Below are positions 51,392 through 62,566 of a stretch of DNA of 64,000 nucleotides, piece by piece (position 1 is the first letter of the stretch; each line of letters starts with the position of its first letter). The DNA is from Paraburkholderia phenazinium (lineage in GTDB: Bacteria; Pseudomonadota; Gammaproteobacteria; Burkholderiales; Burkholderiaceae), in the NCBI RefSeq assembly GCF_900142845.1, contig NZ_FSRU01000002.1, forward strand, positions 1,302,001-1,366,000, in the 5' to 3' direction. Both the position numbers and the translations under genes were made by a program. The notes under the pieces are model-generated. The model saw only the letters and a list, made by a program, of their open reading frames with translations, was not told the origin of the DNA and searched no databases.

Positions 51392-52240
51392 ATGCGCAAT
51401 CTGACAACGGCAATCAGACATAGCCTCAACCGGCTGGCTTCGCTCGCCATGACGTTCTGCGCTCTGCTGAGCCTCCTGCACGCAGCGCCCGCCTGCGCGC
51501 TGGAACAGGTGGTCAGCGTGGCCGTGGCCGACAACGCGTCGATCGCCTATCTGCTGACGCAAAAGGACGGCAGTCACCCCGACTGGATCCTCGTGATGTT
51601 CGCCGGTGGCGACGGCGACCTGCAACTTGCGCAGGCTAGCGACGGCGCCATCAGCCTGCGTCTGAAGAACAATTTTCTCGTACGGGCACGCACGCTGATC
51701 GTCGACGACCGCTTTGCGACTGCACTCGTCGACGCCCCGTCCGACCAGCCCAGCGGCTACTCGGACGCGTTTCGCGCGTCGCCGCGGCATGCTCAGGATG
51801 TGGCCCGCGTCGCGGCCGACCTGCGCACCCGCTTCCCGGCGGCCAGGCTGGTGCTCGTCGGCACGAGCCGCGGCACGATTTCCTCGGCGTTCCTTGGACG
51901 GGCGCTGCCCGATACCTGGGACGCCGTGATCCACACGTCGACGCTAAGCACGCCGTCACGAGGTCAGGCGCTGCCGCTGGCCGGCTTCAACTACGGCGAG
52001 ATCCATGCGCGGCAGCTCTTCGTTCATCACGTCGACGACGGCTGTTTTCTCTGTTCGTTCAGCGCGGCGAAGCGTATCGCGGAGGACGGCCACGATCTGA
52101 TCGCGGTCAGCGGAGGAAGCGCGCGCGGCAACCCATGCGAGGCGATGGGGCATCACGGTTTTTATGGTCAGGATGAAGCGGTGGTGGCCGCGCTGAAGGC
52201 GTGGATCAGCGGTGCGGACTGGCCGAAGGAGGTGAGTTGA
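51392..52240 (+). CDS. Secreted alpha/beta-hydrolase-like protein
   Basis: 282 residues. An N-terminal signal peptide ends near Pro-Ala-Cys-Ala (about 37). A nucleophile elbow Val-Gly-Thr-Ser-Arg-Gly-Thr follows a hydrophobic strand (about residues 150-158), and a late His-Gly or His-His-Gly-Phe could supply the catalytic histidine. Cysteines near Cys-Phe-Leu-Cys and Asn-Pro-Cys could form disulfides in the periplasm. Substrate unknown. It is the only rightward gene inside the leftward smc-zipA-ligA-def set, so it is transcribed on its own. Confidence 0.75.
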   Translation: MRNLTTAIRHSLNRLASLAMTFCALLSLLHAAPACALEQVVSVAVADNASIAYLLTQKDGSHPDWILVMFAGGDGDLQLAQASDGAISLRLKNNFLVRARTLIVDDRFATALVDAPSDQPSGYSDAFRASPRHAQDVARVAADLRTRFPAARLVLVGTSRGTISSAFLGRALPDTWDAVIHTSTLSTPSRGQALPLAGFNYGEIHARQLFVHHVDDGCFLCSFSAAKRIAEDGHDLIAVSGGSARGNPCEAMGHHGFYGQDEAVVAALKAWISGADWPKEVS

Positions 52241-52336
52241 TTGAGGCGCAGTTGCTGTGCAACGACGCCTCCTGGGGGAATATCCGCCACACACGCGGCG
52301 CCGCTGCTGCATCAGACGGCGAGGCACGCGTCGCGC

Positions 52337-52394
52337 GGCAGTGGCAGTGGCAGTGGCAGTGGCAGTGGCAGTGGCAGTGGCAGTGGCAGTGGCA
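52337..52394. repeat. Hexanucleotide microsatellite (GGCAGT)9
   Basis: Nine perfect GGCAGT units (52337-52390) plus GGCA, in the 177-base gap between the convergent hydrolase and zipA genes. Outside any credible gene. Confidence 0.95.
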
Positions 52395-52417
52395 ACAGTA
52401 GCCCCAGTGGCCGCAGC

Positions 52418-53647
52418 CTACTGGCTAAACAACCGCCGCGTAGCCGGCGAGCCGGCCGGAATCCCCGCCTGCTCGAGTTTCGCGTACAAGGTCATCAGTT
52501 GCTTCTCGATCGCCAGCAGCGCGGTCTCCGGCAACGGACGACGGCCATCGTCCACCACCCGGCCGCCAATCCGCTCGGACAGCGACTTCGCGTAGTCGCA
52601 CATCAAACGGAACGGCAGGATGTCTTCGTCGGCCACCGGCACGTCGAGCACCAGCGTGATCATCTGGCCGCCCTTATACGTGAGGTCGTCGCGCAGGAAA
52701 TTGGTATCGCCGAACTGCAGCATGAACACCGGGCTCTGCTTCGCGTCGAGCTTCACGAAGCGGGTGCCGTCGCGCGAGAGCAGCAGGCCGTCCTGCGAGG
52801 CCACGGCCTGCACGTAGTTGGCCGACCACGGCGCGCCATCGGACAAGACGTTGATCGACAGTTGCGCGTCGCACTGGGCGGCGAAACCGTCCAGTTCACG
52901 CGCCATCGCCACCGTCTCCATCATGTCGGGGAATTCGGGCGCTGCGTCGATCGCATCGGCGAACTGCTGCACGCCGGTGACGAACTCGGAGAACTCCAGT
53001 TCGTTGAGCGGTCCGCTGCGGTTGGCCAGTTGCGCCGCGGCGCGCAGTTCTTCGTAGCGCACGCCGTTCTGCAGCAGTTCCCAGGCGCCGCCGCCTTCCG
53101 GCTTGCCTTCGATGTGCACCGGCTTGCTGCCTGCACGGCGCAGACGCTGCGCCAGCGGAATCACCTTGTCGCCCGCCAGCGGGCCGGCGAGGCGAATCGG
53201 CACGATGCAATCGATGCGCCGGTCCACAATGGCCGGCGGTGCCGAGGAGATCGTGGTCGCAGCGGGCAGGATCGGCTCGACCGGGTCGTCGACGCCGCCT
53301 GCAGCAGCCTCGCCCCCCGCCTCGGGGAAACCGTTCGGCGTCGTCGTCTCGGCCTGGATATCCGCCGGCGTATCGAGCGGCGCTGCCGTGCCGAAGGTGG
53401 GTTCGACGCGCGATCCGCTATCGCCCGCATCGTCGGACACAGGCTCGCGCCGCTGAGTGGGTCTGGCCGGTTCGATGAACGGGCTTTGTTCTTCCTGATC
53501 GTCCCGTGCAAAGGCTTCGGCGGTGTCGGCCGGCATTGGCCGCGGCATGCGGCGGCGCACTTTCGCGCCCTGCCATGCGTTGTACACCACCACGCCCCCG
53601 ACCACCACGGCACCCGCGCCGATCAAACCGAGTGTCAACTCGTCCAT
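52418..53647 (-). CDS. zipA: ZipA-like cell division protein
   Basis: 409 residues. One N-terminal membrane helix (about 5-24) with a short basic cytoplasmic stretch, a long acidic Pro/Glu-rich linker (about 40-150) and a C-terminal ZipA FtsZ-binding domain (Arg-Ile-Asp-Cys-Ile-Val-Pro-Ile-Arg-Leu to Leu-Pro-Phe-Arg). Links FtsZ to the membrane. It follows smc by 100 bases on the same strand. Confidence 0.9.
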   Translation of the reverse strand: MDELTLGLIGAGAVVVGGVVVYNAWQGAKVRRRMPRPMPADTAEAFARDDQEEQSPFIEPARPTQRREPVSDDAGDSGSRVEPTFGTAAPLDTPADIQAETTTPNGFPEAGGEAAAGGVDDPVEPILPAATTISSAPPAIVDRRIDCIVPIRLAGPLAGDKVIPLAQRLRRAGSKPVHIEGKPEGGGAWELLQNGVRYEELRAAAQLANRSGPLNELEFSEFVTGVQQFADAIDAAPEFPDMMETVAMARELDGFAAQCDAQLSINVLSDGAPWSANYVQAVASQDGLLLSRDGTRFVKLDAKQSPVFMLQFGDTNFLRDDLTYKGGQMITLVLDVPVADEDILPFRLMCDYAKSLSERIGGRVVDDGRRPLPETALLAIEKQLMTLYAKLEQAGIPAGSPATRRLFSQ

Positions 53648-53747
53648 GCATGCTCCATCAGCAATTCTTCTGTTTGCGCGGCGCCACGAGGTCTGCGCCG
53701 CGCGGCAACGAAGCCGCAGCGGGGGCGCAGACCGGCGCCGTCCGAAC

Positions 53748-56700
53748 TCAAACGATATTCTGGGCGAAACCCGCGGCCGTTTCCATGTCGACCGCGACGA
53801 TCCGCGACACGCCCTGCTCCTGCATCGTCACGCCGATCAGTTGCTGGGCCATTTCCATCGCGATCTTGTTGTGCGAAATGAACAGGAACTGGGTCTTGTC
53901 CGACATCGCACGCACGAGATTGGCAAAGCGCTCCGTGTTGGCGTCGTCGAGCGGCGCGTCCACTTCGTCGAGCAGACAGAACGGCGCAGGATTCAGCTGG
54001 AACATCGCGAACACCAGCGCGGTCGCGGTCAGCGCTTTCTCGCCGCCCGACAGCAGGTGAATCGTCGAATTCTTCTTGCCCGGCGGTTGGGCCATCACCT
54101 GCACGCCGGCATCGAGAATTTCGTCGCCGGTCATGATCAGCTTTGCCTGACCGCCGCCGAAGAGACGCGGGAACAGTTCGCCGAAGTGCTGGTTCACCTG
54201 ATCGAAGGTCCCCTGCAGCAGCGTGCGGGTTTCCTGGTCGATCTTGTGGATCGCGTCTTCGAGCGTTTCGATCGCGCTGTTCAGATCGGCCGACTGCGCA
54301 TCGAGGAAACTCTTGCGCTCGGTGGCGGCCTTCAGTTCGTCCAGCGCGGCCATGTTGACCGGACCGAGCGCGGCGATGGCGTTGTTCAACCGCGTTACTT
54401 CGCCTTGCAGGTAAGACGGCTTCATATCGGGCGTCAGTCGGGCCTGCAATTCGGCCTCGTCGACACCCGCTGCGGCGAGCTGTTCGATGAACTGTTCCGC
54501 GTTCAGGCGCGCGGCCTGTTCCTTCAGCTGCAGTTCGGTGATGCGGTCGCGCAGCGGCTGCAGCGCGCGCTCGGCAGTGAGACGCGTCTCGTCGAGAGCG
54601 CGCAGCTTGACGGTCAGGTCGTCGAGTTCGAGACGTGCGGCATGCAGCGCCTCTTCCTTGACCGCGCGAATTTCGAGCGCGCCCTGCAGACCCGTATGCG
54701 CCGTCTGCTCGTTGATCGTTTCGAGCTCGGCGCGCGCGTCTTCCAGCGAGGCCGCCACGCGCTCGCTCTGCTCGTGTGCGACCTGGATGCTGCGTTTCAG
54801 CTCGTCGATGCGGTTCGCCATGTTGCGCGCGGCAAAGCGCGCGTCGGTGGCGCCCCGGTCGAGATCGCGCGACTGTGCGCGCGCGGCGGTCAGTTCTTCG
54901 TCGAAGGCTTCGAAAGCCAACTGGTTGTCTTCGAAACGCGCCTGCAACTCGGCCAGCTCCGCGTCGTGACGTTCGAAGTTCGCCTCCGAGTCGCCGCGCA
55001 GCGCGCGCTGCTCGTCGATCTGGCCGGTGATTTCCTCGAGTTCCTCGCGGATCTGCGTGCTGCGCTGCATGTAGCGCTCATGCGCCTGGGTGAGCTTGAG
55101 CACATCCATCTGCAACGCGTGCACGCGCTGGGTTGCACGCTCGGCTTGCTGGCGCACGTCCGTCAAGGTCTGCGAGGCCTGCGTATGAGCGGCCTCGGCG
55201 CGAATCGCCGCGGACTTGGCTTCATCCGCGAGCAGCGCCTGGGCGCGCACCTGGCGCGTCAGGTTCTCGATTTCCTGCTGACGCGCCAGCATGCCGGCCT
55301 GCTCCGAATCGGCGGCGTACAACTGCACGCCGACCCGCGTCACCACGTGGCCGGCCTTGACGACAAACGAACCGCCCTCGGGCAGTTGCGAGCGCATCGC
55401 CAGCGCCTGGGCCAGATCGTCGGCCACGAAGGCGAGGCCGAGCCAATCGTTCAGGACTGCGCGCAAACCGGCGTCGTCGATGCGCACCAGCGACAGCAGC
55501 GGGCGCAGCGTAGAAGCATTCGCCACCGGCGCAGCCGCCAGCGGCGGTGCATAAAACGCGAGCTTGGCGGGCGGCGCATCGGTAGCGAACGCCTTGACCC
55601 AGTCGAGATTCGACACTTCGAGCGCCGCGAGCCGCTCGCGCAGCACGGCTTCGAGGGCGGTTTCCCAACCGGCTTCGACATGCAGCTTCTTCCACAGACG
55701 CGGCAGGCTGTTCAGCTCGTGCTTCTCGAGCCAGGGCTGGATCTTGCCTTCGGTCTGGACGTTTTCCTGCAACTGCTTGAGGGCCGCGAGCCGCGCGTCA
55801 AGCTGATGAATCTGCGCGGTTTCCGCCTGCACGCGTTCCTGCGCGCTGCGCCGTTCGCCATCGAGACGCGGCAGCGTCTCCTGGGCATCGGCGAGGCGCG
55901 TTTGCGCGTCGTGCAGAATCTCTTCGTTTTCGGCCAGCTGCATGCGCAGCTCTTCGAGCTGGGCTTCATTGGGCGCGTCGAGACCGCCCGCTTCCGACTT
56001 CAACCGCTCATGACGCTGCTGCAACTGCTGCAGTTGCTGGTCGGCGTTGCGCTGGTGGGCCGCTTCGAGCTTGAGCGCCTGCTCGGTCTGGGCAATGCCG
56101 CCGCGCTCTTCGTTCAGTTGCGTCTGCGCATCGCGCCAGCGCGCTTCGAGCGCCGGCATGGCGTCGTGCTTCGCCGCGGCTTCGTCTTCGGCAAGGGCGG
56201 CTTTCTCTTCCGCTACGGCCAGTTGTTCTTCGGCGTCTTCGAGATCGCCTTGCGCCTTCTGCGCCTGCGAGAGCCACTGCTCGCGCTGCGCGGTCAGCGC
56301 GGCAATCTGCGCCTGCACGCGGTTGCGCGACTCGACGATGAACTTGATCTCGGCTTCGAGGCGGCTGACTTCGGCGTTCGCTTCATAGAGCGCGCCTTGC
56401 GCGCCCTGCATGGCGTCGCTCGCCGAGTAGTGCGCGACCCGCAGCGTCTCCAGTTGCGCTTCGACTTCGCGCAGCTTCGCGGTGTGCGCTTCGAGGTCGA
56501 TCTGCGCCTGTTCGATGGCGCGTTGCTGGCGTTCCTGCTCGCCGCCGGCTTCGTTCTTGCGCAGCAGCCACAACAGGCGCTGCTTCATTTCGCCGTCGGC
56601 CTGCAGCTCCTTGAATCTGGTCGCGACGACGGCCTGGCCTTCGAGCTTTTCCAGGTTCGTCGAGAGTTCGCGGACGATGTCTTCCACCCGCGTCAGATTC

Positions 56701-57266
56701 TCGCGCGTGTCGTGCAGGCGGCTCTCGGTTTCGCGGCGGCGTTCCTTGTACTTCGACACCCCGGCGGCTTCTTCGAGAAACACCCGCAGCTCTTCCGGCT
56801 TCGCCTCGATCAGGCGGGCGATCATGCCCTGTCCGATGATGGCGTAGGCGCGCGGCCCGAGGCCGGTGCCGAGGAAGATGTCCTGAATGTCGCGGCGGCG
56901 CGCCGGCAGGTTGTTGATGTAGTAGCTCGAAGTGCCGTCGCGCGTCAGCACGCGCTTGACGGCGATTTCGGCATACTGCCCCCACTGGCCGGCGGCGCGG
57001 CCGTCGGCGTTGTCGAACACGAGTTCGACGCTGGCGCGGCTACCCGGCTTGCGCGCGGTGGAGCCGTTGAAGATCACGTCCTGCATCGACTCGCCGCGCA
57101 GCTCGGAGGCGCGCGATTCGCCGAGCACCCAGCGCACGGCGTCGATGATGTTGGACTTGCCGCAACCATTGGGACCGACCACGCCGACAAGCTGGCCCGG
57201 AACCTGGAAATGCGTGGGATCGACGAATGACTTGAAGCCAGCGAGTTTGATCGAGGTCAGACGCAC
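53748..57266 (-). CDS. smc: Chromosome segregation ATPase SMC
   Basis: 1172 residues, full length. Walker A Gly-Pro-Asn-Gly-Cys-Gly-Lys-Ser near residue 32, two long coiled coils flanking a hinge (about 515-650, Leu-Gly-Leu-Ala-Phe-Val), then signature Leu-Leu-Ser-Gly-Gly-Glu-Lys-Ala-Leu-Thr-Ala and Walker B Cys-Leu-Leu-Asp-Glu-Val-Asp-Ala-Pro-Leu. Condenses and organises DNA with ScpA and ScpB. Confidence 0.97.
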   Translation of the reverse strand: MRLTSIKLAGFKSFVDPTHFQVPGQLVGVVGPNGCGKSNIIDAVRWVLGESRASELRGESMQDVIFNGSTARKPGSRASVELVFDNADGRAAGQWGQYAEIAVKRVLTRDGTSSYYINNLPARRRDIQDIFLGTGLGPRAYAIIGQGMIARLIEAKPEELRVFLEEAAGVSKYKERRRETESRLHDTRENLTRVEDIVRELSTNLEKLEGQAVVATRFKELQADGEMKQRLLWLLRKNEAGGEQERQQRAIEQAQIDLEAHTAKLREVEAQLETLRVAHYSASDAMQGAQGALYEANAEVSRLEAEIKFIVESRNRVQAQIAALTAQREQWLSQAQKAQGDLEDAEEQLAVAEEKAALAEDEAAAKHDAMPALEARWRDAQTQLNEERGGIAQTEQALKLEAAHQRNADQQLQQLQQRHERLKSEAGGLDAPNEAQLEELRMQLAENEEILHDAQTRLADAQETLPRLDGERRSAQERVQAETAQIHQLDARLAALKQLQENVQTEGKIQPWLEKHELNSLPRLWKKLHVEAGWETALEAVLRERLAALEVSNLDWVKAFATDAPPAKLAFYAPPLAAAPVANASTLRPLLSLVRIDDAGLRAVLNDWLGLAFVADDLAQALAMRSQLPEGGSFVVKAGHVVTRVGVQLYAADSEQAGMLARQQEIENLTRQVRAQALLADEAKSAAIRAEAAHTQASQTLTDVRQQAERATQRVHALQMDVLKLTQAHERYMQRSTQIREELEEITGQIDEQRALRGDSEANFERHDAELAELQARFEDNQLAFEAFDEELTAARAQSRDLDRGATDARFAARNMANRIDELKRSIQVAHEQSERVAASLEDARAELETINEQTAHTGLQGALEIRAVKEEALHAARLELDDLTVKLRALDETRLTAERALQPLRDRITELQLKEQAARLNAEQFIEQLAAAGVDEAELQARLTPDMKPSYLQGEVTRLNNAIAALGPVNMAALDELKAATERKSFLDAQSADLNSAIETLEDAIHKIDQETRTLLQGTFDQVNQHFGELFPRLFGGGQAKLIMTGDEILDAGVQVMAQPPGKKNSTIHLLSGGEKALTATALVFAMFQLNPAPFCLLDEVDAPLDDANTERFANLVRAMSDKTQFLFISHNKIAMEMAQQLIGVTMQEQGVSRIVAVDMETAAGFAQNIV

Positions 57267-57445
57267 GGCGATATCGCTGATTGAAAAGGGAAAATAAAGG
57301 TGGACCGCAAGGGCCGCGCGAGCCGTTCGCCGCTACGGCGAAACGACCCCTGCCAGCCCCGCGATACGGACGCCGCACACGCCCCGCAAGGCGCGCATCG
57401 GCAAGCAGGGGCAATCATACCATCGCCCGTGAGCCATTCTGGCGC

Positions 57446-58387
57446 TCAGGCGGCCGATTGATGCGCCGCCCCGCTTCCGGACTGGCTGCGCGTGCGATGC
57501 ACCCAGCTCGACAGCGCGGACGCCAGCACGATGCACGCGCCGCCCGTCCATTCGCGCGGGCCGGGCATCTCGCCGGCAAAAAGCCACGCGGAGAGCGCCG
57601 TCACCACGATCTCGAACAGCATGATGATCGACGCCCGGTTGGCCGGAATGCGCGCCACGCCGTATTGCACCAGCATATTGTTCGACGCCAGCAGGAAACC
57701 GAGGCCCATGACCAGTAGCGCCGCCGTGCCGAGATGCGCGCCGGTGGGCGGGTTGGGCATTGCTTCGAATAGCGACGCACAGGCGCCGAAGATCGCCGCG
57801 CCGCCGAAAATCGTCGCCGTGCGCATTTCCGCCTTCATCTCGGGCAGATCCCGGCTCGTCTTCAGGATCAACACGTTGCTCATGGCGAAGCCCATGCCAC
57901 CCACCAGCCCGCCCCACTCGGCCAGACTGGCCGGCACCGGCAAGCCGATCTGCGGCGACCAGAGCATCGCCATGGCGCCCGCCAGCGACAGCGCCGCGAG
58001 CGCGGCGCCCGTCCACGTCAGGCGTTCATGCAGAATGAAATGCGCGAACAGCGCGGTCCATGCCGGGGTGAGATAGAAGAGCAGCAGGACGCGCATCACC
58101 TGGCCGTGGATCGAGCCCCACACGAAGCCGAGATTGGTGACCCCGGCCGCCAGCGCCAGGGCGGGCAGCAGCCAGTGCCAGCGCACCGTGCGGATGGCGC
58201 GGTGGCGCACCAGCAGCACGAACAGGCAGCCGGCGCCGCTCGTCAGCGCGCTCGCGGCCGTGCCGGTCACGCCGAGCGCGGCCAGCATGCGCAACGGATA
58301 CCAGATCATGCCCCACACCGACGCGCCCAGCATGATGGCGAGCGTCGGCCAGCTCGTGCGGATCCAGTTGTTCATCGAGCCGTTCAT
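57446..58387 (-). CDS. EamA/DMT-family permease
   Basis: 313 residues with ten hydrophobic helices in two halves. Pro-Ala-Trp-Thr-Ala-Leu-Phe-Ala and Leu-Phe-Glu-Ile-Val-Val-Thr-Ala-Leu-Ser-Ala-Trp are typical EamA segments. Substrate unknown. An internal ATG four codons in (58375) is an alternative start. It has no obvious functional link with smc or dapC. Confidence 0.85.
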   Translation of the reverse strand: MNGSMNNWIRTSWPTLAIMLGASVWGMIWYPLRMLAALGVTGTAASALTSGAGCLFVLLVRHRAIRTVRWHWLLPALALAAGVTNLGFVWGSIHGQVMRVLLLFYLTPAWTALFAHFILHERLTWTGAALAALSLAGAMAMLWSPQIGLPVPASLAEWGGLVGGMGFAMSNVLILKTSRDLPEMKAEMRTATIFGGAAIFGACASLFEAMPNPPTGAHLGTAALLVMGLGFLLASNNMLVQYGVARIPANRASIIMLFEIVVTALSAWLFAGEMPGPREWTGGACIVLASALSSWVHRTRSQSGSGAAHQSAA

Positions 58388-58718
58388 GACCGGGCGCTCC
58401 TGTTCCTGCGCGCGCCGGCCCGCCGTGCTGCAAGACCCGTTTTGCCCTCAACTCCCCACTGCATTGCCTCTCCTGTTCTATTTGCGCCGGCCTTTTCACC
58501 CCGGCCGCTTCCCGCTTGCGACACCGGCCACGGCCAGGCCGCCGCGGCCATCCTGACCTGCGCCGCGCTGCAAGGGCCCGGCCCGCGCGGCCTTGCGCCA
58601 CGCTATAATCGTCGGTCCGCTGCTGGTGCCCGTTCTTTCACCGTACCACCGTGATTGTCGCCACCGCGCGTGTCCGTCACCTGTCTCCGCCCGTCTTCGA
58701 TCAGGCCCGATCCGCCAA
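58388..58718. other. Divergent permease-dapC intergenic region (331 bases)
   Basis: No gene. A perfect TATAAT at 58604-58609, without a clear -35, is the likely -10 of the rightward dap genes, leaving about 100 bases of leader before the dapC GTG. Confidence 0.5.
58604..58609 (+). promoter_or_regulatory. Candidate dapC -10 element
   Basis: TATAAT in an otherwise very GC-rich region, in the correct direction for dapC. No recognisable -35 box. Confidence 0.45.
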
Positions 58719-59936
58719 GTGAACCCGCTACTCGACTCCCTCCAGACCTATCCCTTCGAAAAGCTACGCGCGCTTTTCAAGGATGTCACGCCGCCCGCCG
58801 CCCTGCCGCACATCAGCTTCGGCATTGGCGAGCCGAAACACCCTACGCCGGCGCTGATCCGCGACGCGGTGATCGCTTCGCTCGGCGGCCTGGCAACGTA
58901 TCCCGCCACGCTGGGCTCGGCGGCGCTGCGCGAGTCGATTGCAAGCTGGGTCACGAAGCGCTACCACCTGCCGCCGGTCGATCCGGCCACCGAGGTGTTG
59001 CCGGTCGCCGGCTCGCGCGAGGCGCTGTTCGCGCTCGCGCAGACCGTGATCGACCCCAAACGTAACGCTGCGGGCGAGCCCGCGATCGTACTCTGCCCGA
59101 ACCCGTTCTACCAGATCTACGAAGGTGCGGCCCTGCTGGCCGGCGCCGAGCCGTACTTCGCCAATAGCGATCCGGCGCGCAATTTCGCCTGCGATTACGC
59201 GGCGATTCCCACCGACATCTGGGCGCGCACGCAACTGCTGTATGTCTGCTCGCCGGGCAATCCGACCGGCGCCGTGCTGACGCTGGAAGACTGGCGCGAA
59301 CTGTTCGCGCTGTCCGACCGCTATGGTTTCGTGATCGCCTCCGACGAGTGCTACTCGGAAATCTATTTCGACGAGACGAAGCCGCCGCTCGGCGCGCTCG
59401 AAGCGGCTCACCGGCTCGGCCGCAACTTCGAGCGGCTGGTGATGCTCTCGAGCCTGTCGAAGCGCTCGAACGTACCCGGCATGCGCTCGGGCTTCGTGGC
59501 GGGCGACCCGGCCATCCTCAAGCAGTTCCTGCTGTACCGGACCTACCACGGCGCCGCCTTGTCGACGGTGTATCAGGCTGCGAGCATCGCGGCCTGGAAC
59601 GACGAGACGCATGTGCTCGAAAACCGCGCCAAGTACGTGCAGAAGTTTGCCACCGTCACGCCGATGCTCGCCGAGGTACTCGACGTGCGTCTGCCCGATG
59701 CCGCCTTTTATCTCTGGGCCGACGTGTCGCGCACGGGCCTGTCGGATACCGAGTTCGCCCAGCGCCTCTACGCCGACTATAATGTGACGGTTCTGCCGGG
59801 CTCGTATCTCGCGCGCACTGCGCACGACACGAACCCCGGTCGCAATTTCGTGCGCCTCGCGCTCGTCGCCGATGTCGACGAGTGTACCGAGGGCGCCCAG
59901 CGGATCGTCGACTTTTGCCGGGGCCTCAAGCGCTGA
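58719..59936 (+). CDS. dapC: N-succinyldiaminopimelate aminotransferase
   Basis: 405 residues from the GTG at 58719 (Val/Met-Asn-Pro-Leu-Leu-Asp-Ser-Leu); an upstream ATG at 58593 would add unlikely Arg-rich sequence. PLP fold type I aminotransferase with Ser-Pro-Gly-Asn-Pro-Thr-Gly-Ala, Ser-Asp-Glu-Cys-Tyr-Ser and the PLP lysine in Ser-Ser-Leu-Ser-Lys-Arg-Ser-Asn. Lysine/peptidoglycan branch together with dapD and dapE downstream. Confidence 0.94.
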   Translation: MNPLLDSLQTYPFEKLRALFKDVTPPAALPHISFGIGEPKHPTPALIRDAVIASLGGLATYPATLGSAALRESIASWVTKRYHLPPVDPATEVLPVAGSREALFALAQTVIDPKRNAAGEPAIVLCPNPFYQIYEGAALLAGAEPYFANSDPARNFACDYAAIPTDIWARTQLLYVCSPGNPTGAVLTLEDWRELFALSDRYGFVIASDECYSEIYFDETKPPLGALEAAHRLGRNFERLVMLSSLSKRSNVPGMRSGFVAGDPAILKQFLLYRTYHGAALSTVYQAASIAAWNDETHVLENRAKYVQKFATVTPMLAEVLDVRLPDAAFYLWADVSRTGLSDTEFAQRLYADYNVTVLPGSYLARTAHDTNPGRNFVRLALVADVDECTEGAQRIVDFCRGLKR

Positions 59937-60011
59937 GCGCGTCCGGCGCGCCGTCGCGCTGCTTCCAGCCGCAATTCCATTTCTCATCCATTCTCGCCAC
60001 TACTTACGAAT

Positions 60012-60839
60012 ATGTCGCAACAACTTCAGCAGATCATCGATAACGCCTGGGAAAACCGCGCAGAGCTGTCGCCGAAGGCCGCTCCGGCCGACGTGCGTGA
60101 GGCCGTCGCACACGCCATCGAACAGCTCGACAAGGGTGTTTTGCGCGTCGCCGAAAAGAAGGACGGCGACTGGGTTGTCAATCAATGGCTGAAGAAAGCG
60201 GTGCTGCTGTCGTTCCGCCTCGAAGACAACGCGCCGATGCCGGCCGGCGGCTACTCGCAGTTCTACGACAAGGTGCCGTCGAAGTTCGCCAACTACACCG
60301 CTGCAGACTTCGCCGCCGGCGGCTTCCGCGTGGTACCGCCCGCCATCGCGCGCCGCGGTTCGTTCATCGCGAAGAACGTCGTGCTGATGCCGTCGTACAC
60401 CAACATCGGCGCATACGTCGACGAAGGCACGATGGTCGACACGTGGGCCACCGTCGGCTCGTGCGCGCAGATCGGCAAGAACGTCCACCTGTCGGGCGGC
60501 GTGGGCATCGGCGGCGTGCTGGAGCCGCTGCAGGCCAACCCGGTCATCATTGAAGACAACTGCTTCATCGGGGCGCGCTCGGAAGTCGTGGAAGGTGTGA
60601 TCGTCGAAGAGAACTCGGTGATCTCGATGGGCGTGTATCTCGGCCAGAGCACCAAGATTTACGACCGCGAAACCGGCGAAGTGACGTATGGCCGCATCCC
60701 GGCGGGTTCGGTGGTGGTGGCCGGCAACCTGCCGTCGAAGGACGGCTCGCATAGCCTCTACTGCGCGGTGATCGTCAAGAAGGTCGACGCGAAAACGCGC
60801 GCCAAGGTCGGGCTCAACGAGCTGCTGCGAGGCGACTGA
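60012..60839 (+). CDS. dapD: Tetrahydrodipicolinate N-succinyltransferase
   Basis: 275 residues. N-terminal helical domain and a left-handed beta-helix (about 105-230) with [13 protein letters not shown] and Gly-Gly-Val-Gly-Ile-Gly-Gly-Val-Leu. Makes succinyl-amino-ketopimelate, the substrate of DapC. Its stop codon overlaps the next start by one base. Confidence 0.97.
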   Translation: MSQQLQQIIDNAWENRAELSPKAAPADVREAVAHAIEQLDKGVLRVAEKKDGDWVVNQWLKKAVLLSFRLEDNAPMPAGGYSQFYDKVPSKFANYTAADFAAGGFRVVPPAIARRGSFIAKNVVLMPSYTNIGAYVDEGTMVDTWATVGSCAQIGKNVHLSGGVGIGGVLEPLQANPVIIEDNCFIGARSEVVEGVIVEENSVISMGVYLGQSTKIYDRETGEVTYGRIPAGSVVVAGNLPSKDGSHSLYCAVIVKKVDAKTRAKVGLNELLRGD

Positions 60840-61204
60840 TGGCACGCGCCAACAAGACCGTCGTCTACGGCATCCCGAACTGCGACACCGTGAAGAAGGC
60901 CCGTGTGTGGCTGGAAGAACACGGCGTCGAGTTCGAGTTTCACGATTTCAAGAAGGCCGGCGTCACGGCGCCGCTCGTGCAGGACTGGCTCAAGGACGTC
61001 AAGCTCGACGCCTTGCTGAACCGCCGCGGCACGACCTGGCGCGGCCTGTCCGACGACATGAAAGCCGCCGCGGATACCGAGTCGGGTGCGATCGCGCTGA
61101 TGATCCACAAGCCTTCGGTGATCAAGCGGCCCGTCGTGGTGGTCAATGGGCGCGTCAAGACGCTCGGCTTTTCGGTTGAAGAGTACGAGACGTTGTTCGC
61201 CTGA
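60839..61204 (+). CDS. ArsC/Spx-family (YffB-like) protein
   Basis: 121 residues. Thioredoxin-fold family member: Val-Tyr-Gly-Ile-Pro-Asn-Cys-Asp-Thr-Val-Lys-Lys-Ala with a single active-site cysteine (C13 region), and Leu-Leu-Asn-Arg-Arg-Gly-Thr-Thr-Trp-Arg. YffB-type proteins are glutathione-dependent thiol reductases by inference; arsenate reduction is not implied. Overlap with dapD (TGATG) shows coupled translation. Confidence 0.9.
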   Translation: MARANKTVVYGIPNCDTVKKARVWLEEHGVEFEFHDFKKAGVTAPLVQDWLKDVKLDALLNRRGTTWRGLSDDMKAAADTESGAIALMIHKPSVIKRPVVVVNGRVKTLGFSVEEYETLFA

Positions 61205-61300
61205 ACGTCGCTCCTGACCGCGTTGCCCGCTTCGCCGGGCATGTGCCGGGATCGGGCGGTCGAGGAACGCGTTGAACGCGGCGCCGGTGCCGGGTGGTAA

Positions 61301-62539
<1,239 letters not shown>

Positions 62540-62566
62540 CCCAAGCCCGCCAAGGACACCCCCGCG

